64,000 bases of DNA, taken from positions 1 to 64,000 of the forward strand of contig NZ_SMKX01000006.1 of the NCBI RefSeq assembly GCF_004349055.1, written 5' to 3'. A program made the translations under genes and the position numbers. The notes beneath the pieces were generated by a model that saw only the letters and a list, made by a program, of their open reading frames with translations, was not told where the DNA came from and did no database searches. The stretch comes from Kribbella antibiotica. GTDB lineage: Bacteria > Actinomycetota > Actinomycetes > Propionibacteriales > Kribbellaceae. Of the stretch, positions 1 to 9,777 are shown piece after piece. The first letter of the stretch is position 1; every line of letters starts with the position of its first letter.

Positions 1-31
1 GTTCCCCACCCGTGCCCCCTCTGTAGCCCCA

Positions 32-60
32 GACCCTCATCCTCTCGCAGGACGAGGGTC
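32..60. terminator. Hairpin at left window edge
   Basis: GACCCTC at 32-38 pairs with GAGGGTC at 54-60, and an inner CCT/AGG extends the stem. It has no clear T-tract. It probably ends a gene lying to the left of the window. No gene could be supported in 1-236. Confidence 0.45.
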
Positions 61-129
61 CGGTGCTGCCTGACGCGAATGCCAAAAGCAGCAGAGTGTT
101 TGCTCGAAGGTCTCGGCGCGCCGCCTTCT

Positions 130-224
130 CTTTGTGCTCGAGGTGGATCTTTGAGCACCCACCAGTCATTTTTCCGGCCGGAAAGTGGTTGGTGGGTGCA
201 CAAAGTCGGGGTTGGTGCACAAAG
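130..224. repeat. Nested inverted repeat with four related boxes
   Basis: Four copies of a CTTTGTGCACC-like box lie symmetrically about position 177. Two are forward, at 130-140 and 149-159, and two are reversed, at 195-205 and 214-224; the step is 19 bp on both sides. The outer arms CTTTGAGCACCCACCA (149-164) and TGGTGGGTGCACAAAG (190-205) differ at one position. The centre is a perfect palindrome TTTCCGGCCGGAAA (171-184). The block lies just beyond the 3' end of the arabinofuranosidase gene. It could be a multi-site operator for a gene to the left, or a transcribed hairpin. Confidence 0.6.
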
Positions 225-236
225 CCTCGGACATCT

Positions 237-2681
237 TCACTCGAACGCGAGATGCAGGAGGCCTCCGGAGAATGTCGGGCGAAGGATCGCTTCCACTCGG
301 ACGTACTGCGCACGTACTGGAGTGAAGGTGGTTGTGTTCAGGCGGTCGGTAGCGACGCCGTACGGCGTGGGGTTTGTGACTGGGCGCCAGGTGGTGCCGT
401 CTAGCCAGAGGACTCGCCAGGAGGCTGGGACTCGGCACTGGCCGGAGCCGGTGTCGTCGAACCAGTACGCCGAGGCCTGTCGGAGCTCACGGACCTCTCG
501 CAGGTCGTACTGGATCCACTCCGTGGAGCCGCGCCGGTCCCACCAGGTGAAGCGCGGAATGGAGGTGTCGGCGGAGGACGAGGGCAGGCGGCCGTCGTCG
601 GCGGCCTCTAGGGAGTCGCCGTCGAACACATGTGAAGCAGTGATCCGCGTACGGCGCTTCCAGGCGGCGCCAGTCGTGGTGGCCTGGGGGAAGGCGGTGA
701 TGCGGAGCCGTGCCGCGCCCATGGGGATCAGGGTGACTGTCTCCAGCGGCTCTGTCGTCTTGGCGGGGCTTGGCTGGAGCAGGCCGACCACGTTCTCGCT
801 GTCGGTCTCCCACTGCGGGATGCGGCGCGCCTTCGCGGTCAGGGCCACCGGCACACCCGCAGTCGTGAACGGGTCCGCCCCGGGCGCGGGAGTCCGCCGT
901 ACGACGGTGAATCCGGCATCTGGCGCCAGACCGTAGTTCCACGGGGAGTCCGCATGCACAGCGAGCTCGGGCCACTCCGTCGTACCGCCGATGCGCTCGT
1001 AGCGTTCGCTGATCGCTAGCGAGTAGGTGAGCGGACCACGGTCGACCGAAACCGAGCCCTGGTTGGCGGTCCACTGCCTAGTGGTGACCTGCATCGGCAG
1101 GACCAGCTTCACGCGGTCACCGGACTTCCAGGCCCGGTCCAGCTGGATCCAGCCACCTTCCGCGCGCACCCGGGCCCTCTCACCGTTCACAGCGACGGAA
1201 TAGCCGTCTGCCCAGCCAGGGACCCTTAAATACAAGGGGAAACGCGAGTTACCCTGCACAGTGAGGTTGATGGTGTCGCCGAACGGGTACTCGGTGTCCT
1301 GCACGATGCTGACAGTCTCACCGCCGCCCACCTTCGCAGTGACCTTGCTGGCGGCGTAGAGCGAGGCGGCCAGCCCGTTGTCGGTAGTGGCCAGCCAGAG
1401 CTCCTGCGCGTAGTACGGCCAGCCCATGCCGTAGTTGTGCGGGCAGCACCGGTACTGGTGGATGCCGTACTTGTAGGCCAGCATGGCGAACCCGTTCTGG
1501 AACTGCCCATGCTTGATGGTGTCGTCGAGCTCCACACTGTTCGCACAGGTGATGTAGTGCATCACCTGCTGCTTCGGGTCGTAAGAGGCAGTCAGCGAAT
1601 TGAACGCCAGCTCCTCGCACCGGTCCGCCCACACAGTCTCACCGGTGAAGCGGGACAGCATCTCGAAGCTGTGCATCAGCTCGACGATGCCGCAGGTCTC
1701 GAAGCCCTGCCGCGGGTCGCCGAACCCCGGCCGCGAGTTCTCATCCCCCGCGAACCCTCCGCCCGGGAACTGTCCGTACTGTCCCAGCACAGTGTCGTAG
1801 TTCCGGTACGTCGCCGCCCGGTGCTGCTCGTTGCCCGACAGAAGCCAGTACTGCAAGGGCTCTCGGAACCCCTGGGCGATGTTGACGTTGTGCCAGGTCG
1901 GAATGCCGTTCACATAGTCGGCCGAGCCGGAGTGCATCTTGTTGACCAGGTCGAGCAGCCATGACTCACCGGTGCGGTTGTAGAGCCAGTACGCACTGTC
2001 GATGTTGTCGCCCCAGCGGAACGCACCCCACGACCGGTTGAACACCTCAGCCGGCTGCGTGTTCTGAAACCGCAGGTACTTCGTCATGAACGGTACGACG
2101 CGCTGGTCGCCGGAGTACTCGTACCAGGACCGGATCGCGCCCAGCAGTGGCATGCCCGGCCAAAAGTCGGGTCCACCCTGCAGCGAGGTCCGGAGTCGGT
2201 CCGGACCGAACCAGCCGTCGGCTGCCTGGGTGCGCAGGATGCCGTCGATCCAGCGCTGCGCTCTGGTCAGCACACCGGCGTTTCCGGTGACATAGCCGAG
2301 GTCACCGAAGCCGCGGAGCCAGTACGGCAACTCCTCCCACGCATCCTTGGTGCGGTCGACCCACCCGTTGGTGTCGTAGACCAGGAAGTCTGAGATCTCG
2401 TCGTACCGGCCGCAGAGGCCGTCGACCTGGAGCTGCAACTGCTGCTTCAGCCAGCCGCGTGGCTCGATCGCGCCCGGCGGCAGCTTCTGGAACGGCACTG
2501 GCCGCAGTGGGGCTCGCTGCGGCACGTAGTAGCCGCCACGGCCGGCTGGTGGGCCCAGCGGTCGCGCAGCTGAGGCGGTGGACGGTTCGACGGCGCTCAC
2601 GGCAGCCGCCGCGGCAAGGGTGACACCGAGAAATTCACGGCGCGGCCAAACATTTTCAAACTGGCCCTTCGGAAAGGTCAT
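237..2681 (-). CDS. Secreted GH127-type beta-L-arabinofuranosidase
   Basis: This 814-residue exported enzyme belongs to the GH127/DUF1680 family, which removes beta-L-arabinofuranose from plant glycans. The N-terminus has a twin-arginine motif (RREFL) followed by an Ala-rich segment, so Tat export is likely. The catalytic zinc/cysteine set is visible: E328 and C330 in GFETCG and the pair C412-C413 in YRCCPHN. In the characterised HypBA1 enzyme the equivalent residues bind zinc and the first Cys of the pair is the nucleophile. The last ~150 residues form an extra beta-rich domain common in actinobacterial members. I chose the ATG at 2681 because it places the Tat signal at the N-terminus; an upstream ATG at 2744 would add 21 unlikely residues. 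It is divergent from a LacI regulator that probably controls it. The exact substrate is not certain. Confidence 0.85.
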   Translation of the reverse strand: MTFPKGQFENVWPRREFLGVTLAAAAAVSAVEPSTASAARPLGPPAGRGGYYVPQRAPLRPVPFQKLPPGAIEPRGWLKQQLQLQVDGLCGRYDEISDFLVYDTNGWVDRTKDAWEELPYWLRGFGDLGYVTGNAGVLTRAQRWIDGILRTQAADGWFGPDRLRTSLQGGPDFWPGMPLLGAIRSWYEYSGDQRVVPFMTKYLRFQNTQPAEVFNRSWGAFRWGDNIDSAYWLYNRTGESWLLDLVNKMHSGSADYVNGIPTWHNVNIAQGFREPLQYWLLSGNEQHRAATYRNYDTVLGQYGQFPGGGFAGDENSRPGFGDPRQGFETCGIVELMHSFEMLSRFTGETVWADRCEELAFNSLTASYDPKQQVMHYITCANSVELDDTIKHGQFQNGFAMLAYKYGIHQYRCCPHNYGMGWPYYAQELWLATTDNGLAASLYAASKVTAKVGGGETVSIVQDTEYPFGDTINLTVQGNSRFPLYLRVPGWADGYSVAVNGERARVRAEGGWIQLDRAWKSGDRVKLVLPMQVTTRQWTANQGSVSVDRGPLTYSLAISERYERIGGTTEWPELAVHADSPWNYGLAPDAGFTVVRRTPAPGADPFTTAGVPVALTAKARRIPQWETDSENVVGLLQPSPAKTTEPLETVTLIPMGAARLRITAFPQATTTGAAWKRRTRITASHVFDGDSLEAADDGRLPSSSADTSIPRFTWWDRRGSTEWIQYDLREVRELRQASAYWFDDTGSGQCRVPASWRVLWLDGTTWRPVTNPTPYGVATDRLNTTTFTPVRAQYVRVEAILRPTFSGGLLHLAFE

Positions 2682-2729
2682 GGCACGGCCTGCTTTCGGG
2701 TGATTCGGGGGCGGACGATCACACACGAG

Positions 2730-2755
2730 CCGGAAAAACGGCACACGTTTTCCGG
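2730..2755. promoter_or_regulatory. Probable LacI-family operator
   Basis: CCGGAAAAACG at 2730-2740 and CGTTTTCCGG at 2746-2755 form an inverted repeat with one extra A in the left arm. It lies in the 92-bp space between the divergent arabinofuranosidase and lacI-type genes. GATAAC at 2760-2765 sits 8 bp before the regulator ATG and has no Shine-Dalgarno behind it, so the regulator mRNA may be leaderless. Binding by the adjacent regulator to both promoters is inferred. Confidence 0.55.
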
Positions 2756-2773
2756 CACTGATAACGTAACACC

Positions 2774-3748
2774 ATGAAGCGCCCGGCGGTACGGATCACG
2801 GATGTCGCGGCACTGGCCGGCGTCTCCGCCGGGACGGCCTCCAAGGCGCTCAACAACACCGGCCAGCTCAGCCAGGACACCCGCGAGCGCGTACGGCGTG
2901 CTGCGGCCCAGCTCGGCTTCACACCGGACGTGCGCGGGCGCGCGCTGTCATCGGGGCGCACGTTCACGGTCGCCCTGCTGACCACCGACAGCTCCGGCCG
3001 GTTCAGCATCCCGATCATGCGGGGCGTGGAGGACGTGCTGAGCGCCGGCGAGCTGGCGACTGTGCTGTGCGACACCCGAGACGATCCGCTCCGCGAGCAG
3101 AGCTATCTGCGGTCGCTGGTGGCACGCGGGGTCGACGGCATCGTGGTGACCGGCCGACGAACCGAGCCGCGGCCACCGATCGACGTACCGCTGCCTGTTG
3201 TGTACGCGCTGGCTGCCTCGACCGATCCGGCAGATGCGTCGGTGATCGTCGACGACGCCGCCGGTGCGGCCACTGCGATCAAGCACCTGCAGGCTCTCGG
3301 GCGCACCCGCATCGCGCATGTCACCGGCCCGGCCGATCACCGCTCCGCTGTCGAGCGCGCCCAGGCGATGACGGCTCTGGTCGGCGAACCGCTGTTCGGT
3401 GACTGGAGTGAGCAGTGGGGTCGGCAGGCGACCGACCTGCTGCTCCGCACGCACCCCGACGTCGACGCGATCAGCTGTGGCAGCGACCAGATCGCCCGCG
3501 GTGTCTGCGACCGCCTGCGCGAGCTGGGGCGCGCCGTACCGGCTGAGATTGCGGTTACCGGCTACGACAACTGGCCGGTGATGGCACTGGCCAGCCGGCC
3601 GCCGCTCACCTCGGTGGATCTGCGACTTGAGGAGCTCGGCCGACGAGCAGCGCAACTCCTGCTGGATGCGATTGCCGGCAACCCGCATCACGGCGTACTG
3701 GAGCTTCCCGCGCAGCTCGTCCCGCGGGAATCGACACTAGGTCCCTGA
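2774..3748 (+). CDS. LacI-family transcriptional regulator
   Basis: This 324-residue repressor has the LacI architecture. The N-terminal helix-turn-helix and hinge (RITDVAALAGVSAGTASKALN) occupy roughly residues 6-60. A periplasmic-binding-protein-like effector domain follows, with the usual DGIVVTG, HVTGPADHRSA and AVTGYDNW segments. It is divergent from the GH127 gene, so the likely effector is an arabinose-containing sugar, an inference from context. No ribosome-binding site is seen before ATG 2774, and a -10-like GATAAC lies 8 bp upstream, suggesting a leaderless message. A palindrome at 2730-2755 overlaps this promoter and would allow autoregulation. Confidence 0.9.
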   Translation: MKRPAVRITDVAALAGVSAGTASKALNNTGQLSQDTRERVRRAAAQLGFTPDVRGRALSSGRTFTVALLTTDSSGRFSIPIMRGVEDVLSAGELATVLCDTRDDPLREQSYLRSLVARGVDGIVVTGRRTEPRPPIDVPLPVVYALAASTDPADASVIVDDAAGAATAIKHLQALGRTRIAHVTGPADHRSAVERAQAMTALVGEPLFGDWSEQWGRQATDLLLRTHPDVDAISCGSDQIARGVCDRLRELGRAVPAEIAVTGYDNWPVMALASRPPLTSVDLRLEELGRRAAQLLLDAIAGNPHHGVLELPAQLVPRESTLGP

Positions 3749-3754
3749 GTAGCC

Positions 3755-4138
3755 CTACTTGGTGGCTTGACCTCGCCGGGCCCACCGGAACGCGACGGCC
3801 GTCCAGAGGATGGCCGGCACGCCGAAGATCGCTGCCGCGACCTCGCGGCCGAAGACCAGGAACACCAGCCCCAGCAGGAAGAACGGCGCCGCCAGCCAGG
3901 CGGCGCCAACAAATGCCGCCCAGCGCCAGCGACCGGTCGGCCGCGGCGTTGGCTGGTACAGCGACGGAGTGGGTAGGCCCACGAAGATCGGCTGCAGATC
4001 GGCATGCGTGACCGCCTCATGCAGCCGGTCGACCCGCAGATGCAGCTCCGCCTCGTCGAGCCGGCCGATCGCAAACTGCTCGGACAGCTCGTCGGTACAG
4101 ACCCGCCGTTCCTCATCGGTCAGCCGGATACTGGCCAT
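3755..4138 (-). CDS. DUF1707 membrane protein
   Basis: From ATG 4138 the product has 127 residues. Residues 1-50 (MASIRLTDEERRVCTDELSE..., with GRLDEAELHLRVDRLHEAVT) match the DUF1707 pattern common at the N-terminus of small actinobacterial membrane proteins. Two hydrophobic helices follow, and the tail is basic. The frame is open back to an ATG at 4240, but the intervening Arg/Ala-rich residues do not look conserved. It converges with the lacI-type gene with a 6-bp gap. Function is unknown; DUF1707 is thought to be a non-enzymatic binding or regulatory module. Confidence 0.7.
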   Translation of the reverse strand: MASIRLTDEERRVCTDELSEQFAIGRLDEAELHLRVDRLHEAVTHADLQPIFVGLPTPSLYQPTPRPTGRWRWAAFVGAAWLAAPFFLLGLVFLVFGREVAAAIFGVPAILWTAVAFRWARRGQATK

Positions 4139-4282
4139 GCGTCGTCGCGCCGCGACAACGCGTGCCTCCTGACCAGCAGCCGCCGCCCGACCCATCAGGT
4201 CAGCCGGCTTCACCGGACGCCGCTCCACCATCCGCCTCACGCTCCCTTCCTACGAGTGTGCCAGACGATGGGGCAGCGCCAG

Positions 4283-4444
4283 GTCGGGTGTGGCGGCCCA
4301 GCGCCGTAGCGAGCAAGTGCTCGGTGCGGTGCATCGGTGCGCTGGAGGGGAGGCCTCGATGCTTTTCCATCGTGGCCTTTCCTCCAGTGCGGCGAGGTGC
4401 CGTGCCGAGTGCTGCGCAGTAGGTGATGGGTCGCCACACCCGAC
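4283..4444. repeat. Long-hairpin intergenic element, copy 1
   Basis: A 162-bp imperfect palindrome fills the space between purL and the DUF1707 gene. The outer arms GTCGGGTGTGGCGGCCCA (4283-4300) and TGGGTCGCCACACCCGAC (4427-4444) match at 17 of 18 positions. Pairing continues inward with interruptions to the apex CCTCGATG (4354-4361), loop CTTTTC, CATCGTGG (4368-4375). The apex and flanking GGAGG...TCCTCC and GCGAGGTGC blocks recur in the element at 43014-43180, so the two form a repeat family. It may act as a purL terminator, an RNA structure or a non-autonomous mobile element. Confidence 0.65.
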
Positions 4445-4458
4445 CAAGGTCCTCAGAG

Positions 4459-6720
4459 TCAGCCGAGGGCGGCCGGGAGGGTGGCGGACCAGACCTCGCG
4501 GAGCTCGGTGAGGGGGATCTCGAACTGGTCCTGTACGTCGAGGGTGTCGCCGGTGATGACGCCGATCTTGGTGTGCGGGAAGCGGCGGGCGGTGCACATG
4601 TCGGTGAAGCGGACCTCTTCAGTGCGCGGTACGGCGACCACTGCGCGGCCGGCGGACTCGGCGAACAGGAACAGGAACGGGTCCAGGTTGTCCGGCGCCC
4701 ACACCCGCGCACCGACGCCACCGCGGAGGGCGGACTCGACCAGCGTCTGGGCGACGCCGCCGTCGGACACGTCGTGGGCGGCGTCGATCAGGCCGTCGCG
4801 GGAGGCGTTGATCAGGATGTCGGCGAGCTGCTGCTCGGCCGCCAGGTCGACGGCCGGCGGGCGGCCTCCGAGGTGGCTGTGGACGACATGCGCCCACTCC
4901 GAACCCGACAGCTCCTCGGCGGTCTCACCGAGCAGGTAGAGCTGGTGGCCCTCCATCTCGCCGGTGAAGCCGATCGGCGTCCGGCGGGTGACGTCGTCGA
5001 TGACACCCAGTACGCCGATGACCGGCGTCGGCAGGATCGCCACGTCGCCGGTCTGGTTGTAGAACGACACGTTGCCGCCGGTGACCGGGATGCCGAGCTC
5101 CTTGCAGCCGTCGACCAGGCCGCGAATCGCCTCGGTGAACTGCCACATGACGTCCGGGTCCTCGGGGGAGCCGAAGTTCAGGCAGTCGGAGACGGCGACC
5201 GGACGGGCGCCGGTGGTGGCGACGTTGCGGAAGGACTCGGCCAGCGCGAGCTTGGCGCCGGTGTACGGGTCCAGCTTGGTGAAGCGGCCGTTGCAGTCGG
5301 TGGAGACCGCGACACCGAGGCCGCTGGTCTCGTCGACGCGGATCATGCCGCTGTCCTCGGGCTGCGCGAGCACCGAGTTGCCGAGCACGTAGCGGTCGTA
5401 CTGGTCGGTGACCCAGGACTTGTCGCACAGGTTCGGCGACGCGATCAGCTGCAGCAGGGTCGCCCGCAGCTCGTCCGCAGTCGTTGCCCGCGGCAACTTC
5501 TCGGCGCCGTCTGCCTGCAGCTCGTCCTGCCAGGACGGCCGCGCGAACGGACGGTTGTAGACCGGGCCCTCGTGCGCGACGGTCTCCGGCAGTACGTCGA
5601 CGACGCGCTCACCGTGCCAGTCGATCTCGAGCCGGCCGGTGTCGGTGACCTCACCGATCACGTCGGCCTGGACGTCCCACTTGGCGCAGATCTTCAGGAA
5701 CTCCTCGACGTTGGCCGGCGTCACGCAGGCCATCATCCGCTCCTGGGACTCGCTCATCAGGATCTCTTCCGGCGACAGCGAGGCGTCCCGCAGCGGCACC
5801 TTGTCCAGCGAGACGCGCATGCCGCCGTCGCCGGCGCTGGCCAGCTCCGAGGTCGCACAGGACAGACCGCCACCGCCGAGGTCCTGAATACCCTCGACGA
5901 CCTTCGCGGCGAAGAGCTCGAGCGTGCACTCGATCAGCAGCTTCTCCATGAACGGGTCGCCGACCTGGACCGCGGGACGCTTGGTCGGGCCGCCTTCGGC
6001 GAAGGTCTCGCTGGCAAGGATCGAGACGCCGCCGATTCCGTCACCACCGGTCTTGGCGCCGTACAGGATCATCTGGTTGCCGACGCCGGTCGCGTTGGCC
6101 AGGTGCAGGTCCTCGTGCCGCATCACGCCGACACACAGCGCGTTCACGAGCGGGTTGCCGATGTAGGTCGGGTCGAAGACGACCTCACCACCGATGTTCG
6201 GCAGGCCGAGGCTGTTGCCGTAACCGCCGATACCGGACACGATCCCCGGGAGCACGCGCTTGGTGTCCGGAGCGTCCAGCGGACCGAAGCGCAGCGGGTC
6301 CATCACCGCGACCGGGCGGGCGCCCATCGCGATGATGTCGCGGACGATGCCGCCGACACCGGTGGCCGCACCCTGGTAGGGCTCCACGTACGACGGGTGG
6401 TTGTGCGACTCGACCTTGAAGGTGACCGCGTAGCCCTCGCCGATGTCGATCACGCCGGCGTTCTCACCGATCCCGGCGAGCATCTTGCCGGCCGGCGTCT
6501 CCTGCGGGATCTCACCGAACCGCTTGAGGTGCACCTTGGACGACTTGTACGAGCAGTGCTCGCTCCACATCACCGAGTACATCGCCAGCTCGCAGCTGGT
6601 GGGGCGCCGATCCAGGATGTCGCGGATCCGCTGGTACTCGTCCGGCTTCAGTCCGAGCTCGGCCCACGGCTGCTCGACATCCGGGGTGCTGGTGGCGTTG
6701 GTGACGGTGTCGGTCGACAC
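4459..6720 (-). CDS. purL: Phosphoribosylformylglycinamidine synthase, large subunit
   Basis: This 753-residue small-type PurL carries out ATP-dependent conversion of FGAR to FGAM, with ammonia supplied by PurQ and the complex bridged by PurS. The conserved [10 protein letters not shown] motif with its catalytic His (H55) is present, as are two PurM-like repeats ([28 protein letters not shown]). Length is normal for the three-subunit enzyme. The start is GTG 6720, preceded by AGGAG in TAACGTG spacing, directly after the stop of the membrane-protein gene. It is the last gene of purS-purQ-membrane protein-purL. The long opposite-strand ORF through here is a codon-bias shadow. Confidence 0.97.
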   Translation of the reverse strand: MSTDTVTNATSTPDVEQPWAELGLKPDEYQRIRDILDRRPTSCELAMYSVMWSEHCSYKSSKVHLKRFGEIPQETPAGKMLAGIGENAGVIDIGEGYAVTFKVESHNHPSYVEPYQGAATGVGGIVRDIIAMGARPVAVMDPLRFGPLDAPDTKRVLPGIVSGIGGYGNSLGLPNIGGEVVFDPTYIGNPLVNALCVGVMRHEDLHLANATGVGNQMILYGAKTGGDGIGGVSILASETFAEGGPTKRPAVQVGDPFMEKLLIECTLELFAAKVVEGIQDLGGGGLSCATSELASAGDGGMRVSLDKVPLRDASLSPEEILMSESQERMMACVTPANVEEFLKICAKWDVQADVIGEVTDTGRLEIDWHGERVVDVLPETVAHEGPVYNRPFARPSWQDELQADGAEKLPRATTADELRATLLQLIASPNLCDKSWVTDQYDRYVLGNSVLAQPEDSGMIRVDETSGLGVAVSTDCNGRFTKLDPYTGAKLALAESFRNVATTGARPVAVSDCLNFGSPEDPDVMWQFTEAIRGLVDGCKELGIPVTGGNVSFYNQTGDVAILPTPVIGVLGVIDDVTRRTPIGFTGEMEGHQLYLLGETAEELSGSEWAHVVHSHLGGRPPAVDLAAEQQLADILINASRDGLIDAAHDVSDGGVAQTLVESALRGGVGARVWAPDNLDPFLFLFAESAGRAVVAVPRTEEVRFTDMCTARRFPHTKIGVITGDTLDVQDQFEIPLTELREVWSATLPAALG

Positions 6721-6721
6721 G

Positions 6722-8782
6722 TTAGGACTCCTGCACTAGGTGGGACACAGGTGGAACGGTACTGGGCTGCTCGGTGGTGATCAGGTGCGCCACGAGCAGA
6801 GGTAGGGCGAAGCCGGTCATGATCGCGGGCAGTGCGACTCCGGCGTCGTTCAGCAGCATGCCGACCAGACCACAGGTCGACAGTGCGAGCAGAGTCGGCC
6901 GGATCATCGGCAGACTGGAGTAGTAGGACCGGTACGACGCGGAGGGGACTCGCGCGGGGAGCACAGTCGCCAGCATGGCGAGCACCACCCCGACGAGCAT
7001 CAGCCAGCCGACCGGACCATTGAAGAAGGCAACAGCCATCTGCAGCTTGCGGATCAGCACGTCGGCCACGTCACCGTCGAGCAACCGCGCGACGAACGCA
7101 CCGAAGTGACTGCGCTGGTCCGCCGGACGCAGGTAGTCGAGGAAAGCAACAGCAGACACAGCCAGTACGCCGGCGACGCCCACACCGACCAGTGCGCGGA
7201 AGGAGATGCTGCCGCGCCAGGTGAGCCACGCCATGAGCAGCACAGCCGGGGTCAGCGCGATGATGCCGCCGAAGTCGGTCCCCCAGCCCGGTCTACCGTC
7301 CACGACGATCGCAGCGCCGCCAATCGCGAGCACTGCAAGGGCTGCCTGCACCCTGCTCTTGTCGATCAGCTTCTGCGCGACCCAGCCGGCCGTGACGAGC
7401 GCACCGACCGCGAGAGTGGCGAAAGTCGAGTTCCCGAAGCCATAGAAGCGGCCACCGATCACAGGTCCGTCGGCAAACATGCTGCCGACCTGCAACGGCG
7501 TACCGAGCACTCCGTCGACCAACAACAGCAGGTAGGCGGCCAGCGCGAGGCCGACGAAGGCGTAGCGCTTCAGGAACACCTGTGCGAGCGCGGCCGAGAG
7601 AACGCTGATGCCGATCGTCACGGCATACAGGGAGAGGCCGGGCGACGGCCAGCGCCACCACAGCGTCGCTTGGGCCAGGAAGACCGCGATGAAGAAGCCG
7701 CCCAGCGTGAGCAGCGTGAAGACGACCGTACGACGGGATGCGGGGCTCCGGCGGATCAGGAACCACACAAGCGCCAGCAGGACCGCGCCCACGATCGTCG
7801 CTGCCACCGCACCCAGCATCGGCCGTGGCTGCTCGAACCGCTGATTCGCATCCAACCGGTCCTCGATCACTGCAGCGGCATCCGTGTGCACGTCACCGGT
7901 GAACCCGATCTCGGTGCCGTCCAGTGGTGCGGCCTGCGCAGATGCGGCCGGGTCGACCGGCTTGGCCTCGCCACGGAGCACGGTGGCAGTGATGTCGGTC
8001 AGCTGGATCAGACCGGGCCGACGGGTCGAGTCACTGGTCAGCCAGCGCGGACCGTTGTCCGGCGGAAGCTGCATCGCCACGAGGGTTTCCTGGTGCGTGT
8101 CGGCCGTCTCCTGGCCAATGCCGACGAGCAGCACCCAGCCATCGGCCGCTTTGGCCTGCCCGACCAGATCCGCGACCCGGCGCAGCGCCTCCGGCCGCCC
8201 CTCGCGCAGTGGCAGCGCACCGGCGTCGACGATCGAGTCACGGCATTCAGGGCTCGCCAGTCGGGGCAGGTTGAGATCAGGCAACCAGTTCGACACCGTG
8301 CCATCCGGCCGCGCGACAGCTACAGCCGCGCCCGGGCCGAAGCCGCACAAGCGATCGCCACTGATACCGAGCCGACCCAGTGGGGCACCGGTGTGGTGCT
8401 CGGCCTGACGGTCGATGTAGGTCTGCCAGTTGGCGACCTTCCCGCCGTTGACCGCGGGCAGGTCGGCACACGGCTGACCCAGTTGGCTGCCCCAGGCACG
8501 AGTGCCGGCGCTGATCGTCAGCCAGCCGCCCACCGGACAGGTGTGCGGCCCGGCCGACTTCACCGAGATCGAGCCCACATGCGACTGGTCCACCAGCGCG
8601 GTCAACTCGGGCGATGACTTGACGTCCTGCCAGGTCAGCCCCGGTACGCCGATGACCACGACCTTCGCCAGCAGGTCGGTCGGCTGGGCGTTCGCCGTAC
8701 CGGCTCCCACGCAGGCAAGGACACCCGCGGCCGCGGCAAAGAGGGTGCGGAGCAGGACGCGCCGCACCCCTGAGCGTCCCAT
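6722..8782 (-). CDS. Membrane protein with alkaline-phosphatase-like exoplasmic domain
   Basis: The product has 686 residues. Residues 1-32 are a signal peptide or first membrane segment ending ANA. Residues ~38-300 form an exoplasmic domain beginning [16 protein letters not shown], with a [16 protein letters not shown] segment and several conserved Trp/Gly blocks reminiscent of alkaline-phosphatase-like actinobacterial proteins; I assign this only tentatively. About eight transmembrane helices follow. The ATG overlaps the purQ stop by 1 nt (TGATG), and the stop is 1 nt before purL, so it is translated within the purine operon. Its role there is unknown. An envelope or nucleotide-linked function is possible but not shown. 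Confidence 0.7.
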   Translation of the reverse strand: MGRSGVRRVLLRTLFAAAAGVLACVGAGTANAQPTDLLAKVVVIGVPGLTWQDVKSSPELTALVDQSHVGSISVKSAGPHTCPVGGWLTISAGTRAWGSQLGQPCADLPAVNGGKVANWQTYIDRQAEHHTGAPLGRLGISGDRLCGFGPGAAVAVARPDGTVSNWLPDLNLPRLASPECRDSIVDAGALPLREGRPEALRRVADLVGQAKAADGWVLLVGIGQETADTHQETLVAMQLPPDNGPRWLTSDSTRRPGLIQLTDITATVLRGEAKPVDPAASAQAAPLDGTEIGFTGDVHTDAAAVIEDRLDANQRFEQPRPMLGAVAATIVGAVLLALVWFLIRRSPASRRTVVFTLLTLGGFFIAVFLAQATLWWRWPSPGLSLYAVTIGISVLSAALAQVFLKRYAFVGLALAAYLLLLVDGVLGTPLQVGSMFADGPVIGGRFYGFGNSTFATLAVGALVTAGWVAQKLIDKSRVQAALAVLAIGGAAIVVDGRPGWGTDFGGIIALTPAVLLMAWLTWRGSISFRALVGVGVAGVLAVSAVAFLDYLRPADQRSHFGAFVARLLDGDVADVLIRKLQMAVAFFNGPVGWLMLVGVVLAMLATVLPARVPSASYRSYYSSLPMIRPTLLALSTCGLVGMLLNDAGVALPAIMTGFALPLLVAHLITTEQPSTVPPVSHLVQES

Positions 8783-9450
8783 CAGGAGGCGACGACGGCC
8801 TTCAGCACCGAGGTGAAGAAGCCCAGGCCGTCCGTGGTCGGTCCGGTGAGTGTCTCGACGGCGTGCTCCGGGTGCGGCATCAGGCCGACCACGTTGCCGC
8901 GCTCGTTGGTGATCCCGGCGATGTCGCGGTAGGAGCCGTTCGGGTTGTCGACGTAGCGCGCGACGACGCGGCCCTCACCCTCCAGGCGGTCCAGCGTCGC
9001 CTCGTCGGCGACGAACGAGCCGTCCTGGTTCTTCAGCACGATGGTGATCTCGTGGTTCGCGTCGTAGTCGCTGGTCCAGGCGGTGGTGTTGTTCTCGATC
9101 CGCAGCACCTGGTCCCGGCAGACGAACTTGCGCAGGCTGTTCTTGATCAGCGCACCGGGCAGCAGGTGCGACTCGCAGAGCACCTGGAAGCCGTTGCAGA
9201 TCCCCAGCACCGGGAGGCCCTCACCGGCCTTCTTGATGATGGTCTCCATCACCGGGGCAAACCGGGAGATCGCACCGGCGCGCAGGTAGTCGCCGTACGA
9301 GAAGCCGCCGGGCAGGACGACCGCGTCCACGCCGTGCAGGTCCGCGTCAGCGTGCCAGAGCGCAACGGCCTCGGCACCGGCCACGGCCGCAGCGCGGCGG
9401 GCGTCGGCGTCGTCCAGCGAGCCGGGGAAGGTGACTACCCCAACCTTCAC
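8782..9450 (-). CDS. purQ: Phosphoribosylformylglycinamidine synthase, glutaminase subunit
   Basis: This 222-residue class I glutamine amidotransferase supplies ammonia to PurL. The nucleophile Cys is C85 in [10 protein letters not shown], and the His-Glu pair lies in the C-terminal MPHPEHAVE. The oxyanion-strand Gly motif ([14 protein letters not shown]) is present. The start is GTG 9450, overlapping the purS stop as GTGA. The membrane-protein gene follows with a 1-nt overlap. Confidence 0.97.
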   Translation of the reverse strand: MKVGVVTFPGSLDDADARRAAAVAGAEAVALWHADADLHGVDAVVLPGGFSYGDYLRAGAISRFAPVMETIIKKAGEGLPVLGICNGFQVLCESHLLPGALIKNSLRKFVCRDQVLRIENNTTAWTSDYDANHEITIVLKNQDGSFVADEATLDRLEGEGRVVARYVDNPNGSYRDIAGITNERGNVVGLMPHPEHAVETLTGPTTDGLGFFTSVLKAVVAS

Positions 9451-9698
9451 TGGTCGGCCTCGACGTGGAGGGTGAAGTCCTCGATCACCGAGTTGGACAG
9501 CAGCGTGTCCGCGGCCTTCCGGATCTCGGCGACCCGTTCCTCGGTCGCCTCACCGTCCAGGGTGATCTCGAACCGCTTTCCCTGCCGGACATCGGCCACG
9601 CCGTCGAAGCCGAGCCGGCCGAACGCGCCGTGCACCGCCTTGCCCTGCGGGTCGAGGATCTCGGGCTTGAGCATGACGTCGACGACAACGCGAGCCAC
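9447..9698 (-). CDS. purS: Phosphoribosylformylglycinamidine synthase subunit PurS
   Basis: This 83-residue PurS is the small dimeric subunit that joins PurQ and PurL. It shows the family features [18 protein letters not shown] and FEITLDG...A. The start is GTG 9698 with GGAG eight bases upstream; the downstream overlap with purQ is 4 nt. It is the first gene of the operon, so its promoter should lie in 9699-9777, where no convincing -10/-35 pair or purine riboswitch is evident. Confidence 0.95.
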   Translation of the reverse strand: MARVVVDVMLKPEILDPQGKAVHGAFGRLGFDGVADVRQGKRFEITLDGEATEERVAEIRKAADTLLSNSVIEDFTLHVEADQ

Positions 9699-9777
9699 TG
9701 ATTACTCCAGGTCTCGTTCCGGGGTGACGCCGTGAATCCTACCGACCGGCTGCCCAGAATCCCGCATCGGCAAACTA

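Noticed and set aside
130-224. Possible CRISPR-like array from the repeated 11-bp boxes
   Set aside because: The boxes are short, in both orientations and symmetrical; there are no spacers of equal length in one direction and no cas genes.
79-936. Plus-strand frames at the left edge, including a 285-codon one
   Set aside because: They overlap the 3' part of the GH127 gene and the palindromic block, and show no recognisable domain or ribosome-binding site.
4423-6780. A 785-codon open frame on the plus strand opposite purL
   Set aside because: Its translation is rich in Arg, Val, Asp and Gly with no domain, and it is the exact antisense of a clear purL; high GC leaves the opposite frame open.
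7106-8617. A 503-codon plus-strand frame opposite the membrane protein in the pur operon
   Set aside because: No signal, membrane or domain pattern; antisense of a protein with regular transmembrane helices.
9699-9777. Possible purine riboswitch before purS
   Set aside because: No conserved three-way junction core could be recognised in this short leader.
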